Shown one piece after another: positions 20,978 through 29,889 of a stretch of DNA of 64,000 nt. The stretch lies in assembly GCF_007995015.1 (NCBI RefSeq), contig NZ_VORB01000007.1, positions 117,793-181,792 on the forward strand, given 5' to 3'. The notes beneath the pieces are model-generated. The model had not been told where the DNA came from and searched no databases. It saw nothing but the letters and a program-made list of their open reading frames with translations. The position numbers and the translations under genes were made by a program. This DNA is from Luteibaculum oceani. GTDB taxonomy: Bacteria > Bacteroidota > Bacteroidia > Flavobacteriales_D > Luteibaculaceae. Within the stretch, counting starts at the first letter, position 1. Every line of letters begins with the position of its first letter.

Positions 20978-23478
20978 TAATTTATAACGGTTTTTAATCC
21001 TACCATAAATACAGGAGATTGAATTTTACCTCCATCCATACTTCCCGCTACTTGTACCGAAAGCACTGAGAATATATTTTCTATCCCAAAATACAATTCA
21101 TTATACAGTTTCTGGTTTTCCACTGCAAGGCTGTTTACACCTACGTAAGATTGTACTTTAAGCTTTTTAATTAGTGGGATTTTATTCATTAAAAATCCAT
21201 TAAATCGCTGTTCTGCATGCAATTCCAGATAGGATGAGTTGGTACTTAAATTATAGTAAGGAGCTGTTTGAAAGGCTCTGCTTCTGCCGTTTATAAATGG
21301 AATCTGGTTGCCCATAAAATGTTTAAAATCGTAGAAGGACTGATTGGCCTTATTAAGGAAGGTACCGGCATATCCGCTGTATTCAAACCGTCCGAAAATT
21401 CCAAGGTTTAACGTTTGCTTAAGTCCGGCTTCTAGATGGGTAAATTGCGATGCGCTAAGTTGTTTTGGTGCCCAAGCTCCATGAAAATATAGGGTGGGGT
21501 ACCTAGAGCTGGAGTACCTGAGTTTGTAATCTGGGTAAGTGGAATATTTTTGATTAAACTGATATCGTAAATCTACGCTAAGCTGAAATAAATCCCCATT
21601 ATGATTGGATTGAATATTTGGCGAAAAGGTTCTGTCCTCGAAGTTTTTGAAAACACCGATAGGATTGAGATTGCTAAGCTGACTCCTTGTTGCAGCTTTT
21701 ACTCCAAAAGAAGAAAGCAAGCCGTTAAACAATTCTGTGCGATACTTGGCCTCGGCAAAGTATTCTTCTACAAATTGTGCATAATTCCGCTCCCTAAAAA
21801 AGCTGTAATAGGTATTTAGAAATCTCGAAATGGGTTGATCGCCATTAATTTGCCTTGTGGTGCTTCCAGCCGATAAATACAGTTGGGTGAGATTGATGGG
21901 ATTAATATTTCGGACATAGGCAGCGTCTAGGTTGAAAGCTTTTCTACCAAAAGCATATCGAGGTTGAACAACCAGCTGGTCTGCAAAAACCGTAGAACTG
22001 TCTTCTAATCTGATTTTTACCTGAGGGGCTAATACCCAACCGTCCACCGCTGTGAAAAATATGCTTTCACGCACTCCCTCTATATCAATTGATGAGCCTG
22101 ATTTGTAGGTATAACGATATCCTGAAATAACCTGATTAGGTCTGAATTTATTTCGGGCTTTTAAAACAGAATCCTTATATGCAGGACTGTTTATTCGTTG
22201 TACTACAGAATCTTCTTTGCGGTAGTGAATAATTTCACTTGAGTCTAGGGCAATGGGCCGCAGCGATTGCATTAAAATTGAATCGTTTGTTTTTCTGGTT
22301 TCCGATACTTGATAGACCTCATTCTTGTCAAACTTGCTCGAGACCATTTCTGAAATTGCTCTTTCCTCATTAGGATTGGAAATTTTGTACTCCAAGTACC
22401 TTCCTAATATTTGATAGCTCAGGCCAAATCCGAACATCTTAATATGGTAATTCGATTGTAAGGATAATGGAACCCAAATCGAATCAATCATCTGATAGGA
22501 TTGTTTAAAAGAGACACTGTCAAGAACCAAGTTGTCCATGCTGCTTTTACCAGCAGTTAAATCGAGAGAGTGGATATTCCATAGATCCTGAACTATAAAT
22601 ATTTCACCGTAGAATACGGGGTCGGATTTTCTTTTGGGAATTACCTGTATTCGGTTAACAGTTAATCCATTTTCCTTGAATTTCCCTAGTAATTTAAAGT
22701 CATAGTAAAAGAAGCTGTTGTTGTTTAGTGGGGAGATAATTCCGCGTTGATTTATCCCGCCCATTCGGTTCTCGTAGAAGTTGTTGTTGAGGTATACACT
22801 TCGGTTGGGGGTAAATCCTGTAAATGTTCCAGATTGTTTATCGGCCAGTAACTCCTCCTTTACTCCATCTTTCTTGGTATACCAAACTTTAGAAACCGAT
22901 TCAGATAAAAACACAACAGATTTTTCCTGTTCCTTCAGCTCTGCTAGCTCATTGTCATCCATCATTATGTTGATCATAAACTTGGAACTATCTGGTGCTT
23001 CAGAAAAGAAAGCACGACCCTTCATGTATAATTTCGCCTCGTAAGCGTAATTGGGGTTTTGGTATTTAGCCTTGGATTTTATGGCTTGGCGAATGATGTA
23101 ATAGGCAGGATCCTTCCCCTTGGCACTAATAACTACTTCATTTAGGTTTACCTCTTGGGGTTTTAATTGGATGGGGGAGGATAGGGTGTATGTTCCGCTA
23201 TTATTTGGTTTAAAATTCGATGTTGAGATCTTTTTCTCTTGATAGCCAACAAATTTTAGTCCCATGTTTTCCCCAAATGAGCTTTGCGGAATAACAAACT
23301 CAAACTTTCCTTCGAAATTGGTGCTCGTACCATAGGTTTTATTCAAAAGGTAAATATTAACGTAGGGCATGGGGTTGTTATGCTCATCGATAACAGAACC
23401 CGCAAGTTTTACATTTTGACTTATTCCTGATATACCAAATAAGATGAAGCAAGAAACAAAGGCCAATAGGTTTTTCAT
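20977..23478 (-). CDS. DUF5686 outer-membrane protein with carboxypeptidase-like N-terminal domain
   Basis: An 833-residue protein typical of Bacteroidota. It has a signal peptide (MKNLLAFVSCFILFGISGIS), then a carboxypeptidase-regulatory-like beta domain (KLAGSVIDEHNNPMPYVNIY, residues ~24-110), then a long DUF5686 region with strand-rich sequence suggesting an outer-membrane barrel. The reaction or cargo is unknown; related proteins resemble TonB-dependent receptor modules without the plug. It heads the minus-strand unit with the M16 peptidase, methyltransferase and aldolase. A terminator from the upstream operon lies at its 5' side. Confidence 0.88.
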   Translation of the reverse strand: MKNLLAFVSCFILFGISGISQNVKLAGSVIDEHNNPMPYVNIYLLNKTYGTSTNFEGKFEFVIPQSSFGENMGLKFVGYQEKKISTSNFKPNNSGTYTLSSPIQLKPQEVNLNEVVISAKGKDPAYYIIRQAIKSKAKYQNPNYAYEAKLYMKGRAFFSEAPDSSKFMINIMMDDNELAELKEQEKSVVFLSESVSKVWYTKKDGVKEELLADKQSGTFTGFTPNRSVYLNNNFYENRMGGINQRGIISPLNNNSFFYYDFKLLGKFKENGLTVNRIQVIPKRKSDPVFYGEIFIVQDLWNIHSLDLTAGKSSMDNLVLDSVSFKQSYQMIDSIWVPLSLQSNYHIKMFGFGLSYQILGRYLEYKISNPNEERAISEMVSSKFDKNEVYQVSETRKTNDSILMQSLRPIALDSSEIIHYRKEDSVVQRINSPAYKDSVLKARNKFRPNQVISGYRYTYKSGSSIDIEGVRESIFFTAVDGWVLAPQVKIRLEDSSTVFADQLVVQPRYAFGRKAFNLDAAYVRNINPINLTQLYLSAGSTTRQINGDQPISRFLNTYYSFFRERNYAQFVEEYFAEAKYRTELFNGLLSSFGVKAATRSQLSNLNPIGVFKNFEDRTFSPNIQSNHNGDLFQLSVDLRYQFNQKYSTYPDYKLRYSSSRYPTLYFHGAWAPKQLSASQFTHLEAGLKQTLNLGIFGRFEYSGYAGTFLNKANQSFYDFKHFMGNQIPFINGRSRAFQTAPYYNLSTNSSYLELHAEQRFNGFLMNKIPLIKKLKVQSYVGVNSLAVENQKLYNELYFGIENIFSVLSVQVAGSMDGGKIQSPVFMVGLKTVIN

Positions 23479-23523
23479 GGGGTAAATTTGATGTCCGAAA
23501 ATAGACTAATGCCCTGTAAAACG

Positions 23524-23553
23524 AAAAACCCCTGCAGAATTTGCAGGGGTTTT
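23524..23553 (-). terminator. rho-independent terminator behind the acyl-CoA dehydrogenase gene
   Basis: A perfect inverted repeat AAAACCCCTGCA / TGCAGGGGTTTT with a five- to six-base loop lies between the acyl-CoA dehydrogenase stop and the DUF5686 start. Read on the minus strand it is followed by T-rich sequence (TTTTTCGTTTT). It should close the beta-oxidation operon. Confidence 0.85.
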
Positions 23554-23581
23554 CAAAAATGGGACTAATTCCTGGTGGAAA

Positions 23582-25378
23582 TTAGAAGCAGTATTTATTT
23601 TCAGCGATCATGGCATCGGCCACCATTCTTCGGGTTTCCTTAACATTTACAGGGTTAACCTTTGTAAATCTCTTAATTCCCATAAGCATCATACGGTGCT
23701 CATCTCCTTCTGCAAAAGAGTTTAGTGCATCTTTTCCTGCTTTGTGAATTAAATCAGCAATGTCATAAACATAGGTCTGGGTCATGGCAATTTGCTGTTT
23801 AGCGGCTTCTTCGCCCTTAAGAGCAGCCAGTTTCTGAGTTCTTAAAACCGCAGATTCTGCAAGGTATGTCCAAATAGCAATATCAGAGATAGCCATTAGG
23901 ATTTCCTGCTCTTTCGCTAATTGTGTGGTTAGTTTTTGTGCAGCAGATCCAGCTACAAGAAGTAATGCCTTTTTGAATTTCTTTACATATTCCATTTCTT
24001 GGGCTAATACTCCTTCTGGGGCATCACCAAACTCAGGGATTTCCATTAATTCCCCGGCAACCTTCATGGCAGGCCCCATAAGGTCTAGTTCTCCCTTAAG
24101 TGCCTTTTTCAGGATCATATCCACGGTCAACATACGGTTGATCTCGTTAGTTCCCTCAAATATTCTGTTGATTCTAGCATCTCTGTAGGAGCGCTCCACA
24201 GGTGATTCCGCAGAATACCCCATTCCACCATAAATTTGAACCGCTTCGTCAACAACGTAATCAAGAGCTTCGGATCCTGCAACTTTTAGAATTGCCGCTT
24301 CAGCAGCAAACTGCTCGTTACCTTTTAATAAAGCTTCTTCATAACTCATACCTTCCGATACTAAGTCTTGAATAGCTTCTTCAATATTTTTAGAACATCT
24401 ATAGGTCGCAGATTCAACTACATAGCTCTGGATTGCCTGTTCTGCAAGTTTGTATTTAATTGCTCCGTACTTAGATATGGGACGTCCAAACTGCTCTCTT
24501 TCATTGGCATAATTTACCGAGCAATCTATGGCGCGTTTAGCTCCTCCAAGCGCTGCTCCTGCCAATTTAATACGCCCAATATTTAGAATGTTAAGGGCAA
24601 TTTTAAATCCGTTTTCACGGTCAGAAAGCATGTTTTCAACGGGTACTTTTACATTGTTAAAGAAAACCTGTACGGTAGACGATCCTTTAATCCCCATCTT
24701 TTTCTCTTCGGGGTTAGTGGAAATTCCTTCCCATCCGCTTTCTACAATAAAAGCAGATAAGTTTTTATCATCGTCTATTTTTGCAAATACAATATAAACG
24801 TCAGCAAATCCACCGTTGGTAATCCACATTTTTTGCCCGTTGATAATGTAGTGCTTACCATCATCTGTTAACTTGGCTTTAGTTTTTCCGGAGTTGGCGT
24901 CTGAACCAGAGCTAGGTTCTGTTAAACAGTAACTAGCTTTCCATTCACCAGTGGCTAATTTAGGGATGTACTTCTCTTTTTGAGCCTCGTTTCCGTAATA
25001 AAGGATAGGAAGCGTACCAATTCCAGTATGTGCAGATAAAGCAACCGCAAAAGAGTGTCCTCCTCCGCAAACTTCTGTAGTTAGCATGCTGGTTACAAAG
25101 TCTTTTCCGAATCCACCGAATTTCTCTGGGATAGATATTCCCAAAATTCCCAATTCACCAGCTTTCTCCAATAGACTTGGCATTAGAGACGGATCCTTCA
25201 TGCTGTCAATGTCGTCGAGCTTTGGGAAAATTTCGCTTTCCAGGAAATCGCGACAAGTTTGAGCAATCATTTGCTGTTCCTCATCAAACTCCTCTGGGAT
25301 AAAAATGTCATTCGGATCTGTTTCTTTGATAATAAACTCTCCGCCTTTAAGTGCTTTAGATTTAGTTGCAGTTTCCAT
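23582..25378 (-). CDS. fadE: acyl-CoA dehydrogenase (FadE-like)
   Basis: A 598-residue flavoprotein for the first step of fatty-acid beta-oxidation (acyl-CoA to trans-2-enoyl-CoA). The ~400-residue core shows CLTEPSSGSDA with FAD-contacting residues, MWITNGGFADVYIVFAKID, and QIYGGMGYSAESPVERSYRD followed by RINRIFEGTNEINRM. An additional ~170-residue helical C-terminal region matches the long acyl-CoA dehydrogenases common in Bacteroidota and resembling Bacillus FadE. It is the last gene of the marR-fadN-fadA-fadE operon, 23 bases after fadA. Confidence 0.94.
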   Translation of the reverse strand: METATKSKALKGGEFIIKETDPNDIFIPEEFDEEQQMIAQTCRDFLESEIFPKLDDIDSMKDPSLMPSLLEKAGELGILGISIPEKFGGFGKDFVTSMLTTEVCGGGHSFAVALSAHTGIGTLPILYYGNEAQKEKYIPKLATGEWKASYCLTEPSSGSDANSGKTKAKLTDDGKHYIINGQKMWITNGGFADVYIVFAKIDDDKNLSAFIVESGWEGISTNPEEKKMGIKGSSTVQVFFNNVKVPVENMLSDRENGFKIALNILNIGRIKLAGAALGGAKRAIDCSVNYANEREQFGRPISKYGAIKYKLAEQAIQSYVVESATYRCSKNIEEAIQDLVSEGMSYEEALLKGNEQFAAEAAILKVAGSEALDYVVDEAVQIYGGMGYSAESPVERSYRDARINRIFEGTNEINRMLTVDMILKKALKGELDLMGPAMKVAGELMEIPEFGDAPEGVLAQEMEYVKKFKKALLLVAGSAAQKLTTQLAKEQEILMAISDIAIWTYLAESAVLRTQKLAALKGEEAAKQQIAMTQTYVYDIADLIHKAGKDALNSFAEGDEHRMMLMGIKRFTKVNPVNVKETRRMVADAMIAENKYCF

Positions 25379-25401
25379 TTTGTGATTTCGTTTTTAAGTT
25401 T

Positions 25402-26574
25402 TTAAAGCATTTCAAATATTCCGGCGGCACCTTGTCCTGTACCAACACACATGGTTACCATTCCGTATTTTTTATCTCTTCTTTTCAGTTCGTTAAAAAT
25501 TTGAACAGAAAGCTTTGCCCCAGTACATCCTAGCGGGTGTCCTATAGCAATTGCACCACCGTTAACATTTACGATTTCTTGATTTAAATCCAACTCTCTA
25601 CAAACTGCAAGAGATTGTGAAGCGAAAGCTTCATTTAATTCAATTAGATCGATATCGTTTTGTTTTAGACCAGCAATTTTTAAAGCTTTTGGAATGGCAT
25701 CTACAGGACCTATCCCCATAATTCTGGGCTCCACTCCGGCCACGGCATAACTTACTAACCGAGCAATGGGAGTAAGGTTGTGTTCCTTTAAGAACTTTTC
25801 TGATACCACCATTACAAAAGCGGCACCGTCACTAGTTTGGCTTGCGTTACCAGCGGTAACGGAACCACCCTGAGCAAATACTGGGCGCAATCTAGCGAGT
25901 GCTTCAAGACTAGTAACTGGACGTACACCTTCATCGGTGTCTACTGTGTATTTTTTGGAGGATTTCTTTCCGTCTTTTACAAAAATGTGTTCCACTTCAA
26001 AAGGAACAATTTCATCTTTAAATTTTCCTTCCGAAATTGCTTTGGCGGCTTTCTGGTGGGACTCCATGGCAAATCTGTCTTGGTCCTCTCGAGAAACTTT
26101 GAATTGGTCGGCAACTGCCTCCGCTGTAAGACCCATACCCCAATACCAAGTGGGGTTTTCCTTGGATACATCTGCGTTAGGAACAATCCGCCACCCTCCA
26201 AATGGTATTGGAGACATTGTTTCTACGCCACCTGCAATAATACAATCTGAAATTCCAGCAGCGATTTTAGATCCCGCAATAGCAATGGTTTCCAATCCAG
26301 AAGAACAATATCTATTTACCGTCATTCCAGGGACTTTTTGGTTATCCAATCCCATTAGGGAAACCATTCTTCCAATATTTAGACCCTGCTCAGCCTCTGG
26401 GGTGGCATTTCCAACAATTACATCATCCACATGCCCAGTTTCAATACTAGGCACATCCTTCATTAAGGCTTTTATAACTGCTGCTGATAAATCATCGGCT
26501 CGGGTGAATCTAAAACTTCCTCTTGGAGCTTTTCCAACCGCTGATCTGCGTGCTGCTACTATATATGCATTCAT
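25402..26574 (-). CDS. fadA: acetyl-CoA C-acyltransferase (3-ketoacyl-CoA thiolase)
   Basis: The 390-residue thiolase cleaves 3-ketoacyl-CoA with CoA. The nucleophilic cysteine is in [15 protein letters not shown] near residue 90. The C-terminal catalytic His and Cys are in [19 protein letters not shown] and [14 protein letters not shown]. It lies between the fadN-like gene (14 bases) and the acyl-CoA dehydrogenase. A 306-residue reading frame on the opposite strand across this gene and its neighbour is a shadow. Confidence 0.95.
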   Translation of the reverse strand: MNAYIVAARRSAVGKAPRGSFRFTRADDLSAAVIKALMKDVPSIETGHVDDVIVGNATPEAEQGLNIGRMVSLMGLDNQKVPGMTVNRYCSSGLETIAIAGSKIAAGISDCIIAGGVETMSPIPFGGWRIVPNADVSKENPTWYWGMGLTAEAVADQFKVSREDQDRFAMESHQKAAKAISEGKFKDEIVPFEVEHIFVKDGKKSSKKYTVDTDEGVRPVTSLEALARLRPVFAQGGSVTAGNASQTSDGAAFVMVVSEKFLKEHNLTPIARLVSYAVAGVEPRIMGIGPVDAIPKALKIAGLKQNDIDLIELNEAFASQSLAVCRELDLNQEIVNVNGGAIAIGHPLGCTGAKLSVQIFNELKRRDKKYGMVTMCVGTGQGAAGIFEML

Positions 26575-26588
26575 TTTAATCGTCTTTT

Positions 26589-28991
26589 TTAGTTTCTTAA
26601 AATCTTTCCAGTTTTTATTAGGCTCTGCATTCTCTCAAGAGTCTTACGTGTTGAGCATAACTCAAGGAATGCTTTTCTTTCAAGATCCAATAGGTAATCT
26701 TCTGAAACCTCTTGAGGTTCTGAGAGGTCTCCACCGCATAGCACATAGCCCAATTTTTCTGAAATCAATTGGTCGTGTTCGGAGATGTATTTACCACTTT
26801 TCATACTGTGTGCCCCTACGTAGACAATACCAAGGCCCTCTTTACCAAGTACTTTAATATTCTTAGGTTTAATGGGCTGTGTATATCCATTTTCAAAAAG
26901 CTGTAAGGCTGCTTGTTTGGCGCGTTTTAATTGATGGTCGCGACTTACTTCAACCTCATCTATTCCTTTTCTTAAGTATCCCAATTCGAATGCCTCCTCA
27001 GCGGAGGTGGAAACTTTTGCTTGTCCTATAGTTAGGAATCTATTTCTCAGGGTGTTTATTTTAATGTCCCCGTCTCTAAATTCCTGGGCAGTGCGTAATG
27101 CGAACTCCTTGGTTCCGCCACCACCAGGAATTACTCCAACACCAAATTCGACCAAGCCCATGTAGGTTTCAGCATGTGCTATAACCTTATCTACGTGTAG
27201 ACAAAGTTCGCATCCTCCTCCTAATGTAAGTTGGTGTGGTGCTGCAACAACAGGGATTGAAGAGTATCTTAAACGGGTCATTGTTTTCTGGAAACTGCGA
27301 ATAGCAAAATCCAACTCGTCATATTCCTGTTCTGCAGCCATCATGAAAATCATTCCGACATTTGCACCTGCAGAAAAGTTTTGCCCTTCGTTAGAAATCA
27401 CAACACCTTTGTACGATTTCTCGGCTAAGTCTATTGCCTTGTTTAGACCGGCGATTACTTCACCTCCAATGGTATTCATTTTCGTGTGGAAGGCTACGTT
27501 TATTATTCCGTCCCCAATATCAGTAATGGTGGTGCCTGAATTTTTCCAGATTATTTTGTCGTCCGAAATGGTGGAGAGAGAAAGCCTATCCTCAGTTCCT
27601 GGTATGTCTTTGTAATCCAGAGAGCTATGGTCTAAATATTGCTTTTTACCACCACTAACTTTATAGAATTCTGTAATCCCCTTTGCTGTTAGGGATTTAA
27701 TCCAATCAGGGAAACTTACTTTATGTTTAGTTGCGTGTTCAAGTACAGTTCCATGTCCAATCGCATCCCAGGCTTCAAATGGGCCTAATTCCCATCCAAA
27801 ACCAGCTTTAAGTGCATCGTCTATTTTATAGATTTCATCCGATATCTCTGGAATACGATGAGCTACATAACTGAATAGACTTAGAAAAATGTTTTGGTAG
27901 AATTCACCGGCCTTATCCTTTCCAAGGAAAAGGTGTTTTGTTCTTTTCCCAAGGTCATCAATCGGTTTCGCCGTTTCTAGGGTAGCAAATTTCGATTTAT
28001 CTTGCTTTTCATATTCTAGCGTATTAAGGTTTAGTGCAAGGATTTCTGATTTACCATTTTCCTTTACTTTTTTGTAAAAACCTTGACCAGTTTTGGACCC
28101 TAGCCAGTTGTTATCCAACATGGTTTGGATGAAATCAGGGATCTTGAATAGGTCCTTTGCTTCATCATTCGGGCAATTTTCCTCCAATCCTTGAGCTACT
28201 CTAACCAATGTATCAAGTCCAACAACATCACTTGTCCTGAACGTGGCAGACTTTGGTCTTCCCAGAACAGGTCCAGTTAATTTGTCTATATCGGTAACAG
28301 TTAGTCCTAATTTCTTGACATTGTGAAATAAAGACATCATGGAAAATACGCCAACTCTATTCGCGATAAAGGCAGGAGTATCTTTACACAATACGGTAGT
28401 TTTTCCTAAAAATCTATTCCCGTAGTGCATGTGGAAATCAATTACCTCAGCAGCTGTTTCCTTGGTAGGGATTACCTCTAATAATTTTAGGTAGCGAGGG
28501 GGGTTAAAAAAGTGAGTTCCACAGAAGTGCTTTTTAAAATCATCCGATCGATCGGCTATCATAGCGTTAATGGGAATACCTGAAGTGTTTGAGGATACCA
28601 AGGATCCTTTACTTCTATATTGCTCCACTTTTTCAAAAACCTGCTTCTTTATATCTAGGCGTTCGATAACCGCTTCTAGAATCCAATCGCAATTTGAAAT
28701 TTTGGAAAAGTCATCCTCAAAATTTCCAGTTTCAATCCTTGTAGCAAACGATTTGCTATAAATAGGAGAGGGGTTAGATTTTAGTGCTGTAGTTAATGCG
28801 TCGTTTACAATGCGGTTTCTTACTTTTGGATGATCCAGAGTTAAGCCAGCTTGTTTTTCCTTTTCAGTTAAGTCTCTTGGTACAATGTCCAGAAGCAAGA
28901 CTTCCACTCCAATATTTGCGAAGTGACAAGCAATTCTAGATCCCATTATACCAGATCCAAGAACGGCAACTCTTTTAACGGTTCGTCTCAT
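26589..28991 (-). CDS. fadN: 3-hydroxyacyl-CoA dehydrogenase / enoyl-CoA hydratase fusion (FadN-like)
   Basis: An 800-residue bifunctional enzyme for the hydration and NAD-dependent oxidation steps of beta-oxidation. The dehydrogenase comes first, with a Rossmann site VLGSGIMGSRIACHF at residues ~10-24 and CGTHFFNPPRYLKLLEVIP with the catalytic His. The hydratase/isomerase domain is at the C-terminus (NFSAGANVG, then GLVEFGVGVIPGGGG). This order is opposite to E. coli FadB and like Bacillus FadN. The neighbours fadA and fadE and the operon arrangement support that comparison. Confidence 0.93.
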   Translation of the reverse strand: MRRTVKRVAVLGSGIMGSRIACHFANIGVEVLLLDIVPRDLTEKEKQAGLTLDHPKVRNRIVNDALTTALKSNPSPIYSKSFATRIETGNFEDDFSKISNCDWILEAVIERLDIKKQVFEKVEQYRSKGSLVSSNTSGIPINAMIADRSDDFKKHFCGTHFFNPPRYLKLLEVIPTKETAAEVIDFHMHYGNRFLGKTTVLCKDTPAFIANRVGVFSMMSLFHNVKKLGLTVTDIDKLTGPVLGRPKSATFRTSDVVGLDTLVRVAQGLEENCPNDEAKDLFKIPDFIQTMLDNNWLGSKTGQGFYKKVKENGKSEILALNLNTLEYEKQDKSKFATLETAKPIDDLGKRTKHLFLGKDKAGEFYQNIFLSLFSYVAHRIPEISDEIYKIDDALKAGFGWELGPFEAWDAIGHGTVLEHATKHKVSFPDWIKSLTAKGITEFYKVSGGKKQYLDHSSLDYKDIPGTEDRLSLSTISDDKIIWKNSGTTITDIGDGIINVAFHTKMNTIGGEVIAGLNKAIDLAEKSYKGVVISNEGQNFSAGANVGMIFMMAAEQEYDELDFAIRSFQKTMTRLRYSSIPVVAAPHQLTLGGGCELCLHVDKVIAHAETYMGLVEFGVGVIPGGGGTKEFALRTAQEFRDGDIKINTLRNRFLTIGQAKVSTSAEEAFELGYLRKGIDEVEVSRDHQLKRAKQAALQLFENGYTQPIKPKNIKVLGKEGLGIVYVGAHSMKSGKYISEHDQLISEKLGYVLCGGDLSEPQEVSEDYLLDLERKAFLELCSTRKTLERMQSLIKTGKILRN

Positions 28992-29012
28992 TGTTTGCTA
29001 TCTTTTTTACTA

Positions 29013-29444
29013 TTAATAATTATTCTCTTTTAATGTATCGGTAATTGTCTCCATTACGTCGAAAAAGGTAACGAGTTTCTCTTTATCTATTTTGCTGAAA
29101 AGTAAATTGTTAAGTTCAATCACACTTTCTTTGGCAAGTTTTCTCTTTTCCTTTCCTAAATCAGTTAATTGGATAAGAACTACACGTTTATCTTCTTTGC
29201 TTTTTTGTCTGATAATAAGCCCCTTCTCCTCCAGCATACTAAGTGTCCTTACTAGGGATCTGGGTTCCATACCCATAAGTGGTCCAAGCTTGGTGCTAGG
29301 AGTTCCATCGTTTATGTCTATATATAGTAAGACATACCCAGATGCCATGGTTGCGCCGTATTTGGCGGCCTCGGCGTTGTAATGTCTGGCAATAAGATTC
29401 CAGGCACATCTCAAATGGTAGTCTATGGTCTCCTCAGCTTTCAC
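29013..29444 (-). CDS. MarR-family transcriptional regulator of the beta-oxidation operon
   Basis: A 143-residue winged-helix protein of the MarR type. The DNA-binding part has PSTKLGPLMGMEPRSLVRTL as the recognition helix-turn-helix and GLIIRQKSKEDKRVVLIQLT as the wing. The start is GTG at 29444. It is the first gene of the operon, 21 bases before the fadN-like gene. A 14-bp perfect palindrome overlapping the presumed promoter lies directly upstream. Autoregulation and control of the fad genes, perhaps by acyl-CoA, is inferred. Confidence 0.9.
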   Translation of the reverse strand: MKAEETIDYHLRCAWNLIARHYNAEAAKYGATMASGYVLLYIDINDGTPSTKLGPLMGMEPRSLVRTLSMLEEKGLIIRQKSKEDKRVVLIQLTDLGKEKRKLAKESVIELNNLLFSKIDKEKLVTFFDVMETITDTLKENNY

Positions 29445-29462
29445 GATCCCAAATTAAATAAA

Positions 29463-29470
29463 TAAAGGTA
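29463..29470 (-). promoter_or_regulatory. possible -7 box of the marR-fad operon
   Basis: On the minus strand this reads TACCTTTA, one mismatch from the Bacteroidota consensus TAnnTTTG. It lies 18 bases upstream of the GTG start of the MarR gene. The box overlaps the end of the 14-bp palindrome, as expected for a repressor-controlled promoter. No convincing TTG -33 element was found. Confidence 0.45.
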
Positions 29471-29481
29471 TGCATGCATAC
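29468..29481. promoter_or_regulatory. 14-bp perfect palindrome, candidate MarR operator
   Basis: GTATGCATGCATAC reads identically on both strands. It lies 24 bases upstream of the MarR-family gene and overlaps its possible -7 box. MarR dimers typically bind palindromes of about this size near their own promoter. The match to this regulator is inferred from position only. Confidence 0.6.
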
Positions 29482-29573
29482 TAAAAATGTTTAAAGTGAT
29501 ATGGGGTTAAATTCAAATCATCGAAAAAATTGGATGCCTAATTGACGAGGGAATGTCGTTCATCGGATAAAAC

Positions 29574-29739
29574 TACCCGTTCGTAGATAAAAAAGGTGAC
29601 GGAGGGTCATCTCGGGTATTTTTGGTTCTGAAACAAAAGGTAATTGTTTTAAGGTTATGGTAGGGGAAGATCGGGAAGTTCAATGAGCTTACCGGTCAAC
29701 GGAGCCGAGGTTTGAGGGAGCCTCGGCTCTTCCTTTTGC
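29574..29739 (+). ncRNA. candidate small structured RNA with terminator hairpin
   Basis: This gene-free stretch contains a series of helices on the plus strand. An outer TACCCG/CGGGTA stem (29574-29579 with 29613-29618) encloses GGTGAC/GTCATC (29595-29600 with 29606-29611). Then comes GGTAGG/CTTACC (29659-29664 with 29688-29693) and a 9-bp GC-rich hairpin GAGCCGAGG/CCTCGGCTC (29702-29729), followed by TTCCTTTT. No open reading frame of note is present. I found no match to SRP RNA, tmRNA or RNase P motifs that I know, and no promoter box was identified, so the call is tentative. Confidence 0.35.
29702..29738 (+). terminator. GC-rich hairpin with T-rich tail
   Basis: GAGCCGAGG and CCTCGGCTC form a 9-bp perfect stem with a ten-base loop, followed by TTCCTTTT on the plus strand. 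The opposite strand has no T tract after the stem, so it acts, if at all, on rightward transcription. No annotated gene precedes it, so it would end the candidate RNA. Confidence 0.6.
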
Positions 29740-29802
29740 ATCATTTTTTCTCATTTTTTTTATTGATTTTCCTCACTTCTTATCAATTTATCGTTCTGGG
29801 CT

Positions 29803-29831
29803 TTGATTTGAATGCTAATCATATACTTTTG
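29803..29831 (+). promoter_or_regulatory. Bacteroidota-type promoter of the giant T9SS gene
   Basis: TTG at 29803-29805 and TACTTTTG at 29824-29831 match the -33/-7 pattern TTG-N(17-23)-TAnnTTTG, with an 18-base spacer. The predicted transcript start would be near 29837, giving a leader of about 50 bases before the ATG at 29890. Confidence 0.65.
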
Positions 29832-29889
29832 TATTTGATATGAATCTGTAGTTATACAACTAAGAGACTAATTAAAACCCAAATCCGAA

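Noticed and set aside
25937..26857. 306-codon open frame on the plus strand across fadA and the fadN-like gene
   Set aside because: It lies antisense to two well-conserved enzymes, has no recognisable domain, and arises from their codon pattern.
29574..29739. Identification of the structured stretch as SRP RNA, tmRNA or RNase P RNA
   Set aside because: Their conserved core motifs were not found; it is kept only as a candidate RNA of unknown type.
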